Counted from the first letter of the stretch, positions 24,300-33,925 are shown. The stretch: 64,000 nt of DNA from Lactonifactor longoviformis DSM 17459 (GCF_900129135.1 NZ_FQVI01000008.1:97175-161174), one strand, 5' to 3'. The notes: generated from the sequence alone by a model not told the origin. Translations and numbers: made by a program.

Positions 24300-26390
24300 A
24301 TGGCATTTAGACTTGTGATTGCAGAAAAGCCGAGCATGGCGCAGACTATCGCCGCCGCGCTTGGCATTAAGGGGAAACAGGACGGGTATATCGAGGGCGG
24401 CGGCTACCTCATTTCATGGTGCGTCGGGCATTTGGTACAGCTTGCGGAAGCTGCCGCCTACGGGGAGCAATATAAAAAATGGAGTTTTGACAGCTTACCC
24501 ATTCTGCCGGAGGAATGGCAGTACGCCGTTGACCCGGACAAGGGGAAGCAATTCAAAACCATTAAAGAGCTTATGCACCGCGCCGACGTTTCCGAAGTGG
24601 TAAATGCGTGTGACGCGGGGCGCGAGGGTGAATTGATTTTCCGCTTTGTCTACGAAGTGGCGGGCTGCAAGAAGCCCATGCGCCGCTTGTGGATTTCTTC
24701 AATGGAGGACGGGGCGATTAAGGCGGGCTTTGCTTCCCTCAAAGACGGGCGGGACTATGGCGCGCTCTTTGCGTCCGCCCTCTGCCGCGCAAAGGCTGAC
24801 TGGCTTATCGGCATTAACGCCACCCGGCTTTTCTCCTGCCTGTATGGAAAGACCTTGAACGTGGGGCGCGTCCAGACCCCGACCTTAAAAATGCTCACCG
24901 ACCGGGACGCGGCTATCTCCCATTTCCAGAAAGAAAAATATTATCATGTTCGCCTTGATTTATCCGGCGCGGACGCGGCAAGCGAAAGGATTTCGGACAA
25001 GGCAGAAGCCGACGCGCTGAAAGGGGCTTGCGAAGCGGGAAAGGCGGTATGCGTTTCCCTTACCAGAGAGAAGAAAACCGCAGCCCCGCCAAAGCTCTTT
25101 GACCTTACCTCTTTGCAGCGGGAAACGAACCGCATTTTCGGTTACACCGCAAAGCAGACCCTTGACCTTGCACAATCCCTTTATGAAAAGCGGCTCCTTA
25201 CTTATCCGAGGACGGACAGCAGCTTTCTTACTGACGACATGGGCGGCACCGCAGCGGACATTATCGCGCTGCTTTGCGAAAAGCTCCCCTTTATGGCGGG
25301 CGCGGACTTCACGCCGGAGATTGCAAAGGTATTAGACAGCAAGAAAGTATCAGACCACCACGCAATCATTCCCACTATGGAGCTTGCAAAGGCTGACCCG
25401 GACGCGCTGCCGGAAAGCGAGAAGAATATCCTTACCCTTGCGGGGGCGCGTCTGCTTTTTGCCACCGCCGAGCCGCATATTTATGAAGCGGTTACGGCGG
25501 TTTTCTCATGCGCCGGGACAGACTTCACCGCAAGGGGAAAGACCGTACTTGCGGAGGGTTGGAAAGAGCTTGAACGCAGATACCGGGCGACGCTGAAAGA
25601 TAAGCCCGAAGCAGAGGACGGGGAAAATGAGGGCGTGACGCTGCCGGAGCTTTCCGAGGGACAGAACTTTCCTAACCCCGCCGCAAAAGTAACGGAGCAT
25701 ACCACAACGCCGCCGAAGCCCCACAGCGAAGCGTCGCTTCTCTCTGCTATGGAGCGAGCCGGGAACGGGGACACCGACCCGGACGCGGAACGCCGGGGGC
25801 TTGGCACTCCCGCCACCCGCGCCGCCGTCATTGAAAAACTGGTAAAGGGCGGCTTTGCAGAGCGCAAGGGGAAGCAGCTTATCCCCACGCAGAACGGAGC
25901 CGCCCTTATATCAGTCTTGCCGGATATGCTCACTTCCCCGCAGCTTACCGCAGAATGGGAAAACAATCTGACGCAGATAGCAAAGGGAGCCGCAGACCCC
26001 GGCGAATTTCTGTCCGGCATTGAAGCTATGGCGCGGGAGCTTGTGCAGACACACGCCGCAGCACTGGACGGGAAAAAGGATTTGTTCCGGGAGGAAAAGC
26101 CCTCTGTCGGCAAATGCCCCCGTTGCGGTTCCCCCGTCCATGAGGGGAAGAAAAACTATTATTGCAGCAACAAAGAATGTGCCTTTGTCATGTGGAAGAA
26201 TGACCGCTTTTTCGAGGAACGCAAGACCGCTTTTTCCGCGAAGATTGCCGCCGCGCTCCTTAAATCCGGCAAAGTGAATGTGAAGAAGCTCTATTCCCCG
26301 AAAACAGGCAAGACCTATGACGGAACTATCGTTCTGGCTGACACTGGCGGGAAATACGTCAACTACCGTATCGAAGTACAGAAGAACTAA
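24300..26390 (+). CDS. topB: DNA topoisomerase III (type IA)
   Basis: A 696-residue type IA enzyme. It has an N-terminal Toprim (LVIAEKPSMAQTI; CDAGREGELIFRFV near residue 103), the active-site tyrosine in LLTYPRTDSSF near 301, and a C-terminal zinc motif CPRCGSPVHEGKKNYYC. The length matches TopB. In conjugative elements it is thought to resolve strands during transfer or replication. Shine-Dalgarno AAAGGAGG. Confidence 0.95.
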   Translation: MAFRLVIAEKPSMAQTIAAALGIKGKQDGYIEGGGYLISWCVGHLVQLAEAAAYGEQYKKWSFDSLPILPEEWQYAVDPDKGKQFKTIKELMHRADVSEVVNACDAGREGELIFRFVYEVAGCKKPMRRLWISSMEDGAIKAGFASLKDGRDYGALFASALCRAKADWLIGINATRLFSCLYGKTLNVGRVQTPTLKMLTDRDAAISHFQKEKYYHVRLDLSGADAASERISDKAEADALKGACEAGKAVCVSLTREKKTAAPPKLFDLTSLQRETNRIFGYTAKQTLDLAQSLYEKRLLTYPRTDSSFLTDDMGGTAADIIALLCEKLPFMAGADFTPEIAKVLDSKKVSDHHAIIPTMELAKADPDALPESEKNILTLAGARLLFATAEPHIYEAVTAVFSCAGTDFTARGKTVLAEGWKELERRYRATLKDKPEAEDGENEGVTLPELSEGQNFPNPAAKVTEHTTTPPKPHSEASLLSAMERAGNGDTDPDAERRGLGTPATRAAVIEKLVKGGFAERKGKQLIPTQNGAALISVLPDMLTSPQLTAEWENNLTQIAKGAADPGEFLSGIEAMARELVQTHAAALDGKKDLFREEKPSVGKCPRCGSPVHEGKKNYYCSNKECAFVMWKNDRFFEERKTAFSAKIAAALLKSGKVNVKKLYSPKTGKTYDGTIVLADTGGKYVNYRIEVQKN

Positions 26391-26397
26391 AAACTTG

Positions 26398-26510
26398 AAT
26401 AGCAAGCATAGGAAGCGGGTACCCACTTCCGTAAATCCCCGTTGCGACGCTGACGCGCCGGACGGGGATTTTGCTTGTTGGGAAGTTTCCCAAACCCTCT
26501 TTTGCGGAGG
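26398..26510 (+). other. oriT-like site of ICE-1, copy 1
   Basis: It begins with the palindrome GGAAGCGGGTACCCACTTCC (26411-26430) and includes TTGCTTGTTGGGAAGTTTCC, then CAAACCCTC, with a GGGAA/TTCCC hairpin. The same block occurs inverted at 33685-33783 upstream of mobC. The two copies are identical over about 34 bases around the palindrome and related across the rest. This copy is unusual because no mobC follows. Confidence 0.6.
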
Positions 26511-26630
26511 GCTTCACCCTCTAAAAATTTTTGAGAAATCTTTGGCAGAAATGCGGGCGTACCCGTAGTAGACCATGCAGCCCAAAAATGCAGCTTGTGA
26601 CGCTGCCCCAAAGAAAGGAGGTTTTTCACT

Positions 26631-29600
26631 ATGGCAAGTTTACGGGACACCGTAAAGGACTATCAAGACGAGCTTAGGGACGGTATCGCATGGGTGGCGT
26701 TCTGGAAACAGGGGCGTTCATGGAACGCGGAATATTTTCATCTTGATATGGACGACACCCTCTACCCGGAGGACAGGAGCCGGTTAGAGGAAATCAAAAG
26801 CACCGACCCCGCCGCCGTTATCCTAAACGGCTATTACTGCGGGCATTTAGGCGAGGACATGAGCCTTGACGAGCTGACCGCCGGAGTGCGCTACCACTAC
26901 GAAAACAGCATGAACGACATTGACGGTTTTATCGGGGCGCATGACGACAGGCTTCCCCCGGAGGTTATCGAGGAAGCGAGGGCAGCCGCCCATGAAGCGG
27001 GGCTTCCCTTTTCCGAAAAGCCCTACCGGGACGGAGAGGATTTTAACCCCTATGTATTTGACGGGAGCATGAGCATTGAGGATTTTGAGCTTATGCACCG
27101 CATGATTGAAAAAGAAAGGAGCGAACAAATGGCAGAACCGATTTTAAGCGGCTATCTTTCCAATCTTGGGAAGTACACCGAGGGCAGACCCGCGGGCGAA
27201 TGGGTGACGTTCCCCACGACTGCCGAACATCTGAAAGAAGTCTTTGACCGTATCGGGATTGACTTCAAGCATTACGAGGAATGGCATTTCACAGAATTTC
27301 AATCCCCTATCCCCGGCTTGGCGGAACATTTAAGCGAGTATTCCCACCCCGACGAGCTGAACTATTTAGGGAAGCTCTTGGAAATGCAGTTTGACGACGA
27401 CCGGGAGAAATTCATTGCAGCCATTGAATACGGCGACCATGCCGACAGCTTACAGGACATCATCAACCTTGCACAAAACCTTGACTGCTACTGGATTTAT
27501 CCGTCCGTCCACAATGAAGAAGAATACGGGCGTTATCTGGTTGATGAACTGGAAGAACCCGAACTGCCCGAAGAAGCGAAAAAGTATTTCATGTATGAGG
27601 AATACGGGCGCGACGCTTCCATTAACGACGACGGTATGTTTACCGAAAAGGGCTATATCTACAACAACCGCAACACCTTTACAGAATGGTACGACGGGCG
27701 CGACGTTCCACAGGAATACCGGGTAACGCCGCAGCCCCCGCAGCGGTCACGCCCCGACCCGGAAAAAGCAGATTTTGACGCAGCCGCGCCGGGGCAGAGA
27801 ACCGCGCAGACCGCAGAGCAGCCACAGGAGCCGCGCCCGGTTATCCCTATCGTGCTGACGAGCGAGAAGCCCGCCGAGAAATTAAAAGAGATTACCGACC
27901 GTCTGGAACAGGGTATTGCGGAACTCTTTGACAGCGAGCGTTACAAGGAATATCTGAAAGTCATGTCAAAATTCCATAATTACAGCTTCCGAAACACCGT
28001 CCTTATCGCCATGCAGAAGCCGGACGCTTCCCTTGTGGCGGGCTTTTCCGCTTGGAAGAATAACTTTGAGCGAAACGTGATGAAAGGGCAAAAGGGAATT
28101 AAAATCATTGCCCCGTCGCCCTATAAAATCAAACAGGAAATGCAGAAAATCGACCCGCACACACAGAAGCCCATAATCGGCAAGGATGGAAAGCCCGTCA
28201 CCGAGGAAAAGGAAGTCACCATACCCGCCTACAAGGTGGTATCCGTCTTTGACGTTTCCCAGACCGAGGGAAAGGAGCTGCCGGATATTGCCGTTGACGA
28301 GCTGACGGGCGACGTTGACCGCTACAAGGATTTTTTCGCAGCCCTTGAAAAGACTTCCCCCGTTCCTATCGCCTTTGAGAATATCGAGGGCGGCTCTCAT
28401 GGCTACTACCACTTGGAGGACAAGCGCATTGCTATCAACGAGGGCATGAGCGAATTACAGACCTTAAAGACCGCCATTCACGAAATCGCCCATGCGAAGC
28501 TGCACGACATTGACCTCAACGCGCCAAAGGACGAGCAGCAGCCCCACGTTGACCGCCGCACCCGCGAAGTCGAAGCGGAAAGCGTCGCCTATACTGTCTG
28601 CCAACATTACGGGCTTGACACGTCGGACTACTCTTTCGGCTATGTCGCCGGGTGGAGCAGCGGGCGGGAGCTGTCCGAGCTGAAAAGCTCCCTTGAAACG
28701 ATACGCAGCGCAGCCGCCGAGATTATCAATTCCATAGACGAAAATCTTGCGGAGCTGCAAAAGGCACAGGACAAGGAGCAGACCGCCGGACAGGAGCAGC
28801 CCACCAGAGAGGAAAAGGCAGCCCCGAAAGAACAGCCGCAGCCGGAAGCCCCGGCAAAGGCAGATACAGCCGGGAAAGAGAAGCCGGAAGCAGCCGCACC
28901 GGGAAAATCCGGCGCACAGGAAAAGGCGGGCGCAGCCCCGAAAGAAGCCTTTACCCCGGAAACGATTTACAAGATGCGCCGGAACCCTTACGGCGACAGC
29001 CCGGAAAACAGCCACCTCTTGCAAGCCTATGTGACACAGGAGAACGGGCGGGCGAAAATGGGCGACGTGCTTTATACGGGAACGCCGGAGAAATGCCGCG
29101 AGCTTATGGGGCAGCTCAAAAGCGGCGGGCTGACCGAGGGCGACGTAAAGCAGCTTTACGCAAAGGCACAGGAAACGGCGCAGACCGCCGGACAGGACAA
29201 AGACACCTTTTCCATTTACCAGATAAAAGGCGGGGACGAAACAAGGGATTTCCGCTTTGAGCCATACGACCGCCTGCAGGCGGCGGGAAATGTGGTTGAC
29301 AGGGCGAACTATGAGCTTGTCTATTCCGCGCCCCTTGCGCCGGAAACTTCCCTTGAAGATATTTACACCCGTTTCAATATCGACCACCCCAAAGATTTTA
29401 AGGGACACAGCCTTTCCGTTTCGGACGTGGTAGTGCTTCATCAGGACGGACAGGACGCGGCGCATTTCGTTGACAGTGTAGGTTTCCGGGAAGTGCCGGA
29501 GTTTTTACAGGAGCAGAAGCAGCTTACCCCGGACGACTTGGAAACGGGCGAAACTGTCAAAACACCGAGAGGGACTTTCCATGTAACCGCTATGAGCCGG

Positions 29601-29999
29601 GAGCAGATAGAAGCCGCCGGATATGGCTTTCACCACCAGTCGGACGACGGAAAGTATCTGATTATGGGGAATGGGACGCGGGCGTTTGCCGTTGCCGCAG
29701 AACAGGCGCAGCGGGACAATCCCTTGAAAACCGCCGAGCAGACCATAGAGCAGAACGGAAACATGATTGACGGTATCATCAACAACACCCCCACCGTTGA
29801 CGAACTGGAAGCAAAGGTAAAGGCGGGCGAGCAGATTTCCCTTGTTGACCTGGCTAACGCTGTCAAAGCCGACAAGGAGCGCGGCAAGGGAGCGAAGCCG
29901 GAAAAAAAGCCCTCTATCCGGGCGCAGCTTAGAGCCGACAAGGAAAAGGCGCAGAAGAAAAACGCAAAGCAGAAGTCACAGGACTTGGAAAGGAGCTGA
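26631..29999 (+). CDS. ArdA-LtrC-YodL multidomain anti-restriction/ICE protein
   Basis: A 1122-residue fusion. Residues about 1-160 are an acidic domain of unknown type. About 166-360 are ArdA-like (SGYLSNLGKYTEGRPAGEWV...EEWHFTEF), a DNA mimic that blocks type I restriction. About 400-700 form an LtrC/ArdC-like region with a zinc-peptidase motif HEIAHAKLH near 620. A Q/E/A-rich linker is followed by a YodL domain (about 857-965) and a DUF4316-like region. It ends in a basic tail with KPSIRAQLRADKEKAQ, shared with the next gene. Probably enters or acts early in the recipient; this is inferred. Confidence 0.85.
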   Translation: MASLRDTVKDYQDELRDGIAWVAFWKQGRSWNAEYFHLDMDDTLYPEDRSRLEEIKSTDPAAVILNGYYCGHLGEDMSLDELTAGVRYHYENSMNDIDGFIGAHDDRLPPEVIEEARAAAHEAGLPFSEKPYRDGEDFNPYVFDGSMSIEDFELMHRMIEKERSEQMAEPILSGYLSNLGKYTEGRPAGEWVTFPTTAEHLKEVFDRIGIDFKHYEEWHFTEFQSPIPGLAEHLSEYSHPDELNYLGKLLEMQFDDDREKFIAAIEYGDHADSLQDIINLAQNLDCYWIYPSVHNEEEYGRYLVDELEEPELPEEAKKYFMYEEYGRDASINDDGMFTEKGYIYNNRNTFTEWYDGRDVPQEYRVTPQPPQRSRPDPEKADFDAAAPGQRTAQTAEQPQEPRPVIPIVLTSEKPAEKLKEITDRLEQGIAELFDSERYKEYLKVMSKFHNYSFRNTVLIAMQKPDASLVAGFSAWKNNFERNVMKGQKGIKIIAPSPYKIKQEMQKIDPHTQKPIIGKDGKPVTEEKEVTIPAYKVVSVFDVSQTEGKELPDIAVDELTGDVDRYKDFFAALEKTSPVPIAFENIEGGSHGYYHLEDKRIAINEGMSELQTLKTAIHEIAHAKLHDIDLNAPKDEQQPHVDRRTREVEAESVAYTVCQHYGLDTSDYSFGYVAGWSSGRELSELKSSLETIRSAAAEIINSIDENLAELQKAQDKEQTAGQEQPTREEKAAPKEQPQPEAPAKADTAGKEKPEAAAPGKSGAQEKAGAAPKEAFTPETIYKMRRNPYGDSPENSHLLQAYVTQENGRAKMGDVLYTGTPEKCRELMGQLKSGGLTEGDVKQLYAKAQETAQTAGQDKDTFSIYQIKGGDETRDFRFEPYDRLQAAGNVVDRANYELVYSAPLAPETSLEDIYTRFNIDHPKDFKGHSLSVSDVVVLHQDGQDAAHFVDSVGFREVPEFLQEQKQLTPDDLETGETVKTPRGTFHVTAMSREQIEAAGYGFHHQSDDGKYLIMGNGTRAFAVAAEQAQRDNPLKTAEQTIEQNGNMIDGIINNTPTVDELEAKVKAGEQISLVDLANAVKADKERGKGAKPEKKPSIRAQLRADKEKAQKKNAKQKSQDLERS

Positions 30000-30002
30000 C
30001 CC

Positions 30003-30956
30003 ATGCCGGAACAGAGTAAATTTGAAAACGTGGATTTGTTCGCTTCCCTTGAAGCGATTATGAAGCAGAACACAGGCTTTTACCAGAGCGACTTAGACAT
30101 TGACAAAGAGATTATCGCAAAGGCGGCGGCAAGCCCCAACAGGGAGGACAAGACCCTTTTGTGGTTCTGCCGCCCGTCCGGGACGCACTGTTTCCGGGAG
30201 CGCGACGTTTTCCTCAAAGACACCGCGCCCCACAACACATGGCGTTTCTACATGGAGCAGACAAGCGACCGCGTCCTTGCCTATGCAATCGAGCTGACGG
30301 GAAAGGAGCGCGGGAAAATTAAGGGCAATCTGTACGAACTGGACTACGCTAAACATTATGAGCGCGTCAAGGAAAAGGAACTGCCCGCCGATACGGTGAA
30401 GCTGATTTATGAGCGAGGGGAAAGGGAGATACCCGCCGGACGGTTCTTCAACGGCAACCCAGACCCGCAGCTTGGGAAGTTTGAACGCTTTGAAGCCCTA
30501 CCCGACGACCCGGACGCGCTGCAATCACTCTTACAGGAAGAACGGCGCAGCCGGGAGCAGCTTCCACCGGGGGACTTCAAGGCGCATATCACAGCCTTGC
30601 GGGACGGGCTGATTGAAACGGAAGCGCGGCGCATTGTGCGGGAAATGAAGCGGCACTATGAGCCGAATAGCCCGAACAAGACCCATTTCATGGCAGAGCT
30701 TTCCCCGGCGTTCATGCGGCTTGCAGCCACAAAGGACACTGACCGCCTTTTCTCCATGCTGCCCTATAAGACTCTTTCCTTTTCCAAAATCGAGGGCAGA
30801 CATGGGACGTATGCGCTGATTGACAAGGGGGAGAACCGGGACAGGGAGATAAGGAAGCCCCGCCCCTCTATCCGGGCGCAGCTTAAAGCAGACAAGGCAA
30901 AGACCGCCCCGAAAAAGGCGGCGGCAAAAACAAAAAATCACGATATGGAGGTATGA
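30003..30956 (+). CDS. Conserved ICE protein of unknown function
   Basis: A 317-residue protein I cannot assign to a characterised family. The N-terminal part (about 1-150) looks globular (LLWFCRPSGTHCFRERDVFL). The C-terminal tail has RPSIRAQLKADKAKTAPKKA, nearly the same motif as in the preceding protein. It starts 4 bases after the previous stop with GGAGC upstream, and ends overlapping the TTAP gene. Confidence 0.75.
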   Translation: MPEQSKFENVDLFASLEAIMKQNTGFYQSDLDIDKEIIAKAAASPNREDKTLLWFCRPSGTHCFRERDVFLKDTAPHNTWRFYMEQTSDRVLAYAIELTGKERGKIKGNLYELDYAKHYERVKEKELPADTVKLIYERGEREIPAGRFFNGNPDPQLGKFERFEALPDDPDALQSLLQEERRSREQLPPGDFKAHITALRDGLIETEARRIVREMKRHYEPNSPNKTHFMAELSPAFMRLAATKDTDRLFSMLPYKTLSFSKIEGRHGTYALIDKGENRDREIRKPRPSIRAQLKADKAKTAPKKAAAKTKNHDMEV

Positions 30957-31165
30957 GCATGATTAGACTGACTGTTGAAGAAACAAACCTTTTGAGCATT
31001 TACAACGAGGGCGGCAAGCGGGCTTTGATTGAGAATGTCAACGCCGCGCTGCCCTACATGGACGCGGATATGCGGGAGCTTGCAAAGCGCACCCTTTCCA
31101 AAGTGGACGCTTTGACCGAAGCGGAATTTGCAGAGCTTCCCATTTACGCCGCTGATGAAGTATGA
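30953..31165 (+). CDS. Transposon-transfer assisting protein (TTAP family)
   Basis: A 70-residue protein (MSMIRLTVEETNLLSIYNEG, then TLSKVDALTEAEFAELP) matching the TTAP family found in Gram-positive ICEs. It overlaps both neighbours by ATGA-type junctions. The molecular role is unknown. Confidence 0.85.
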   Translation: MSMIRLTVEETNLLSIYNEGGKRALIENVNAALPYMDADMRELAKRTLSKVDALTEAEFAELPIYAADEV

Positions 31166-31527
31166 ACGGGGTTAAGCGGCTGACGCCGCCCCAGAGCCGG
31201 AAAGTCAACGCCCTTGTGCGCCGGACGTGCTGCAACTATGATAACGGGAACTGTATCTTACTGGACGACGGAGACGAATGCGTATGTCCGCAGCTCATTT
31301 CCTATTCGCTTCTCTGCAAGTGGTTCCGGGTTGCGGTGCTTCCCGCCGACAGGCTGCTCTATGCGGAGCTTTACCAGACAGGGGATAAGAAGAAATGTAC
31401 CGAGTGCGGCGCGTTCTTTGCGTCAACCTCTAACAGTGTCAAATACTGCCCCGTCTGCCGGAAGCGTATCACCCGCAGACAAGCCGCCGAGCGCATGAGG
31501 AAAAGACGCACCCCTGTTACGCAGTAG
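31162..31527 (+). CDS. Cysteine-rich VLP domain protein of ICE-1
   Basis: A 121-residue protein with CCNYDNGNCILLDDGDECVC, VAVLPADR and CTECGAFF...YCPVCRKR, so three cysteine clusters. It is the last gene of the long ICE-1 transfer operon. Paralogues are at 2636 and 41766. Confidence 0.85.
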   Translation: MNGVKRLTPPQSRKVNALVRRTCCNYDNGNCILLDDGDECVCPQLISYSLLCKWFRVAVLPADRLLYAELYQTGDKKKCTECGAFFASTSNSVKYCPVCRKRITRRQAAERMRKRRTPVTQ

Positions 31528-31654
31528 GCGCGGAAAATCCCTTGATTTACAGGGCTTTCCGGGCGTGAAAATCGGATAGGCGATACTTTATACCTTTATC
31601 CCCGAAAATGGCGTTCTACTGCGTAACATTCACGAAAACAGCACCCATAAAAAG

Positions 31655-31702
31655 ACAGGGCGCGGAAGTCATATACCGGCTTCCGCGTCCTGTTCTTTTT
31701 TT
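31655..31702. terminator. Bidirectional terminator between convergent operons
   Basis: A long stem pairs ACAGGGCGCGGAAG with CTTCCGCGTCCTGT and is followed by TTCTTTTTTT on the + strand and an A-rich run on the other side. It separates the transfer operon from the converging regulator/relaxase genes. Confidence 0.85.
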
Positions 31703-31704
31703 GC

Positions 31705-31956
31705 CTATCTGACATTTCCCTTTTCCATTTCTTCAAGTGGGAACTGCGGGAGGGCTTCTATCAGCTTCTTTGTGATAGACTGGCGCATATCTTCGTTGAT
31801 TTCCTGTTTCGTGCTTCCGTCCGGCTGTCTGACCGCTACCGTCGATAGCCTGTCGATTTCGTCCTTGTAGCACTCCACGACTTTCTCCACCGCCCATTTT
31901 TCCCCGGCAACGGCGGCGCGTATGGTTTCATATTCCGGCATTTTCTGGTTTTCCAT
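31705..31956 (-). CDS. HTH_16-type small conjugative-element protein
   Basis: An 83-residue protein (YETIRAAVAGEKWAVEKVVE, then KLIEALPQFPLEE) of the family also seen at 9315 and 36810. It lies downstream of the relaxase gene on the same strand. A regulatory role is inferred. Start ATG preceded by AGGAGC. Confidence 0.75.
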   Translation of the reverse strand: MENQKMPEYETIRAAVAGEKWAVEKVVECYKDEIDRLSTVAVRQPDGSTKQEINEDMRQSITKKLIEALPQFPLEEMEKGNVR

Positions 31957-32021
31957 GCTTCAACGCTCCTGTCTGTATTTGATAGCCTTATCATAGCACA
32001 GCGGCGGGGATTTTGCTATCC

Positions 32022-33368
32022 TTATCCGCGCTCTGTTCCCTTTTCACGTTCCGGCTGCCTGTCTGCCTGTAAAATGCTGTCAATGTTCTGCTTGATAATA
32101 TCATATTCCCGGACTTTCTTTTTCAGCTTCCCATAGTCGGCGTAAAGGGCTTCTTTCTGCGCTTGGAGGGCTTCATACTCCGATTGCAGCGCGGCAAGGT
32201 TCGGGAGCTTTGCAATGCCCGCCGCTTTCAACGACCTTGCGGCGGCTTCATGTAGGATAATCGCCTGTTCCTGTCCGGCGCGGTACTTCTCCCTGTTCCT
32301 TGCCTTGCGGTATGCGTCATAGACGGGCTTTGTCTTTTGGTAGGTGGAAACATTCTTGATAAGCACCGCCATGTCCGCAAGCCGCTTTTCCGCGTTCTTC
32401 AATGCGTCTGCCGCCTGTCCGCTTTCCGCTGACATTTCCTCAATCCGGCTGACTAAATCCGCGTACTGTTCAATCTTGTGTTCCGTCAAGAAATTCATGG
32501 TTTTAGCTGCCTGTTTCAGATTGTGGATTTTCGCCCACTGTTCATAGCCCTTACTCTGCGCCGCCTTGATACTGTTCTCAATGTCGATAAGCAGCGAAAC
32601 GTCGCGCTGCTCTCTGGGGGCTTTCGCCGCCTTTGCCCGTCTGCCCGCTATCCGTTCCCTTATGGCTTCCTCTGTATAGTCTGCGCCGAGGGTTTTTAGG
32701 CGGGTGAAGCGTTCCTGTCCGGGGGCGCGGCATGAAACATATTTCCCCGGCTTTATCTCATAGCCCGCCGCCTGTAACCGCGTTAGCAATTCCTCAAAAC
32801 TGGAAACTTGGGGGATAAGCGCGTCAACGGCAATCTTTAGCTTGCCTTTCCAACTTGTACCCGTCTTTTCTGCCTGGTACTCCGCATAGCTCTTTCCCTT
32901 GCTGCCCTTGCCGGGGACGACGACGGACAAGCCATTTTCCCGGCACAGCTTGTCGCTCATGTTCCGTATGCCGTAATAGCTCCTTTTGTTGGAATTGTAT
33001 TTGTGATGGTCTACAAAATTCACCGCGCAAAAAATGACGTGGTTATGGATATGCCCCTTGTCAATGTGCGTCGTCACAACATATTCATGCTGCCCCTTTG
33101 TCACCGCGTCGGCAAGCTGCTTCCCGATTTCGTGGGCTTTCTCATAGTCCACTTCCCCCGGCGCAAAGGACTGTATCAAGTGAAAGGCTAAATTGCTGCC
33201 CTTATCCAGTGCTTGCGAGAGGGTATAGCCGAACTCAATGTCTGCCGTTTCATAGGAGCAGCCGAAAGAGGATATGAGCATTTTCCCGTCCGTCTTGTCC
33301 GGGTTTTCGATATAGTCAAGGGCTTTGCTTAGGGTGCTTTTAACAGGCTTAATCTTTGTAACCGCCAT
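32022..33368 (-). CDS. MobP-family relaxase of ICE-1
   Basis: A 448-residue relaxase with an AFHLIQSF motif near residue 61 and the metal-binding HIDKGHIHNHVIF (101-113). The C-terminal part is coiled-coil, as in Tn1549-type relaxases. It should process the ICE-1 oriT. The 5' end overlaps mobC by 40 bases. It is intact, so ICE-1 retains its own relaxosome even though its T4CP is split. Confidence 0.92.
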   Translation of the reverse strand: MAVTKIKPVKSTLSKALDYIENPDKTDGKMLISSFGCSYETADIEFGYTLSQALDKGSNLAFHLIQSFAPGEVDYEKAHEIGKQLADAVTKGQHEYVVTTHIDKGHIHNHVIFCAVNFVDHHKYNSNKRSYYGIRNMSDKLCRENGLSVVVPGKGSKGKSYAEYQAEKTGTSWKGKLKIAVDALIPQVSSFEELLTRLQAAGYEIKPGKYVSCRAPGQERFTRLKTLGADYTEEAIRERIAGRRAKAAKAPREQRDVSLLIDIENSIKAAQSKGYEQWAKIHNLKQAAKTMNFLTEHKIEQYADLVSRIEEMSAESGQAADALKNAEKRLADMAVLIKNVSTYQKTKPVYDAYRKARNREKYRAGQEQAIILHEAAARSLKAAGIAKLPNLAALQSEYEALQAQKEALYADYGKLKKKVREYDIIKQNIDSILQADRQPEREKGTERG

Positions 33369-33658
33369 ATCTCCGCAAGCACCCCCTTTATTTCCTCTAT
33401 GTCCTCTTGGTATGCGTTCCCCGCCGCGTTCACGCGGCGGGCTATCTGGTTGACGTTGACACCGATTTTCTGTATCTCTGCGGTCATTGCCTTTATATCG
33501 GCGTGGTCTATCTGAATGATATACCCGTCAATGGCAATCTTCCGCAGATACGCCGCCATGTTCCGGGTGGGTACGAGCTTCATTTTTTCCAGTATTAAAT
33601 CCCGTTCCGCTTCCGTCACTCTGAATTTGATTTGCACCGTCCTTTTCCGTCCGTCCAT
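33329..33658 (-). CDS. mobC: MobC relaxosome protein of ICE-1
   Basis: A 109-residue protein with an RHH-like N-terminus (KRTVQIKFRVTEAERDLILE) and KIGVNVNQIARRVNAAG, the MobC signature. The start at 33658 has AAAGGAGC 8 bases upstream. It lies directly downstream of the oriT-like site copy 2. Confidence 0.9.
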   Translation of the reverse strand: MDGRKRTVQIKFRVTEAERDLILEKMKLVPTRNMAAYLRKIAIDGYIIQIDHADIKAMTAEIQKIGVNVNQIARRVNAAGNAYQEDIEEIKGVLAEIWRLQRLSLLKAP

Positions 33659-33684
33659 TGCTTCGCTCCTTTCCTTTCCGTTCC

Positions 33685-33783
33685 GAGGGTTTGGGACACT
33701 TCCCAACAAGCCATTTTCAACCGACGCGCCGCAGCGCGGGAGGGCGAAAATACGGAAGTGGGTACCCGCTTCCTATGCTTGCT
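33685..33783 (-). other. oriT-like site of ICE-1, copy 2 (upstream of mobC)
   Basis: Read on the - strand it contains the palindrome GGAAGCGGGTACCCACTTCC, a GC-rich hairpin (CCCGCGCTGCGGCGCG), and GGCTTGTTGGGAAGTGTCCC, then AAACCCTC. The location before mobC and the relaxase makes this the more likely functional oriT. The core resembles the MobP oriT candidates of IME-A and IME-B. Confidence 0.7.
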
Positions 33784-33925
33784 ACGAATGTTTTTATCCC
33801 TTATGCCCTTATCCCTTACTACGGAGAAAAAGCTATTTTGCCAAACTTCCGCAAAAGAAAAACGCTGCAATTCAAAAAAGATTGCAACGCTTTCTAAATC
33901 CTGTTCAGTTTTAAGCCGGACATTC

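Noticed and set aside
28464..29465. 333-residue - strand reading frame
   Set aside because: Antisense to the ArdA-LtrC-YodL gene, which has clear domains and a ribosome site; the antisense frame has none.
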